From positions 1 to 14,503 of the forward strand of contig CAJBIS010000187.1 of assembly GCA_903953195.1 (NCBI GenBank): a stretch of DNA of 14,503 nt, read 5' to 3'. Positions 14,140 through 14,503 of the stretch are shown here, one piece after another (within the stretch, counting starts at the first letter, position 1; each line of letters begins with the position of its first letter). The notes beneath the pieces are model-generated. The model ran no database searches and was not told where the DNA came from. It saw only the letters and a list, made by a program, of their open reading frames with translations. Source of the stretch: an uncultured Actinomycetes bacterium. GTDB lineage: Bacteria; Actinomycetota; Acidimicrobiia; Acidimicrobiales; Microtrichaceae. Made by a program: the position numbers and the translations under genes.

Positions 14140-14503
14140 GGTCGGTTCCCGAGCTGCTCGGATGTGGCGCGCTCCACGACCGACAGACTCTCACGCCAGC
14201 GGTCGACGGCGGCGGCCAGGTCGGCGGCGAGTTGCGCCACGATCACCGCGCCCTCGGCCGCCGTGGCGCCCGTGGGATCACCGAGCACGCCGTTGGGACT
14301 GACCGCCGCCAGTCCGTCGGCGACCACGGTGTCGCGCAGGTCACGCCATCGCGCCGTGGCGCCGGGTTCGGCCCGTTCCATCCGAACGACGTCCGGGGAC
14401 AGGTGCAACAACATCGAGGTCTCGGTGCGCCCGGCGTGCGAGTCACCACCCGGCACGCTCGGATGCCAGACCAGCACGGCGCGTCCCTCCGAGGCGAGGA
14501 GGG
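14136..14503 (-). CDS. mftE: Mycofactocin peptidase MftE, C-terminal part (runs off right edge)
   Basis: This is the C-terminal 121 or so residues of a creatininase-family peptidase. In the mycofactocin pathway MftE releases the C-terminal Val-Tyr unit from the MftC-modified MftA peptide. Visible are LLASEGRAVLVWHPSVPGGD, the metal-site segment DSHAGRTETSML with the family His and Glu, AVSPNGVLGDPTGAT and a C-terminal helix (AADLAAAVDRW). The N-terminus with the remaining metal ligands lies beyond the window. It overlaps the SDR start by four bases. The creatininase fold alone would be ambiguous, but its neighbours mftF and the SDR, and the AVSPNGVLGDPTGAT segment, make MftE the best call. 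Confidence 0.88.
   Translation of the reverse strand, partial: LLASEGRAVLVWHPSVPGGDSHAGRTETSMLLHLSPDVVRMERAEPGATARWRDLRDTVVADGLAAVSPNGVLGDPTGATAAEGAVIVAQLAADLAAAVDRWRESLSVVERATSEQLGNRP

Overview
The window is about 70% G+C DNA with GTG starts, 4-bp ATGA/GTGA overlaps and purine-rich ribosome binding sites. It carries a mycofactocin gene cluster and two promoters with KstR-like operators. This points to an actinomycete (Actinomycetota), possibly of the Acidimicrobiia/Ilumatobacter type; the exact lineage is an inference. The contents fit a steroid/lipid-degrading lifestyle.

Layout. The left edge (1-104, minus) holds the first 34 codons of a small 3Fe-4S-type ferredoxin. A divergent serine hydrolase of the beta-lactamase/esterase fold follows (249-1391, plus). 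Convergent to it is a minus-strand pair: a secreted Cys-containing probable lipoprotein (2118-2642) and a histidine phosphatase (1417-2100). A promoter with a KstR-like operator (2765-2787) drives a Rieske oxygenase of the KshA/DAF-36 type (2842-3912, plus). Its stop codon is repeated in a short tandem array. A two-TM protein of unknown function (3967-4665, minus) faces it.

From 8006 down to 4720 on the minus strand lies a tight operon with overlapping stops and starts: DUF35/OB-fold protein (broken by a one-base frameshift), second DUF35/OB-fold protein, Ltp4-like thiolase-fold protein, Ltp3-like thiolase-fold protein. The order and sizes resemble the KstR-controlled Rv3521-Rv3522-Rv3523 set of Mycobacterium tuberculosis, as I remember it. 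Its promoter carries the same operator/-10 module as the Rieske gene. Upstream are a strong hairpin (8062-8102), a four-copy 32-bp tandem repeat, and a nitrobindin-like heme-barrel protein (8213-8779, minus).

Next come a Pro-rich two-TM DUF4190-like protein with a duplicated Cys motif (8862-9614, plus) and a large secreted FG-GAP/beta-propeller plus bulb-lectin protein (9655-11838, minus). The right end is part of a mycofactocin cluster, minus strand: mftE (cut by the edge), an SDR oxidoreductase and the glycosyltransferase mftF.

How they may work together: the Rieske oxygenase and the OB-fold/thiolase operon appear to be one regulon for steroid-ring hydroxylation and acyl-CoA side-chain processing. 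Mycofactocin with its SDR would handle alcohol/ketone redox steps, and the edge ferredoxin would feed an oxygenase or P450. No gene-free stretch exceeds 300 bases. The longest is 2643-2841, which holds the Rieske promoter. Neither mftA nor a KstR regulator is in view.
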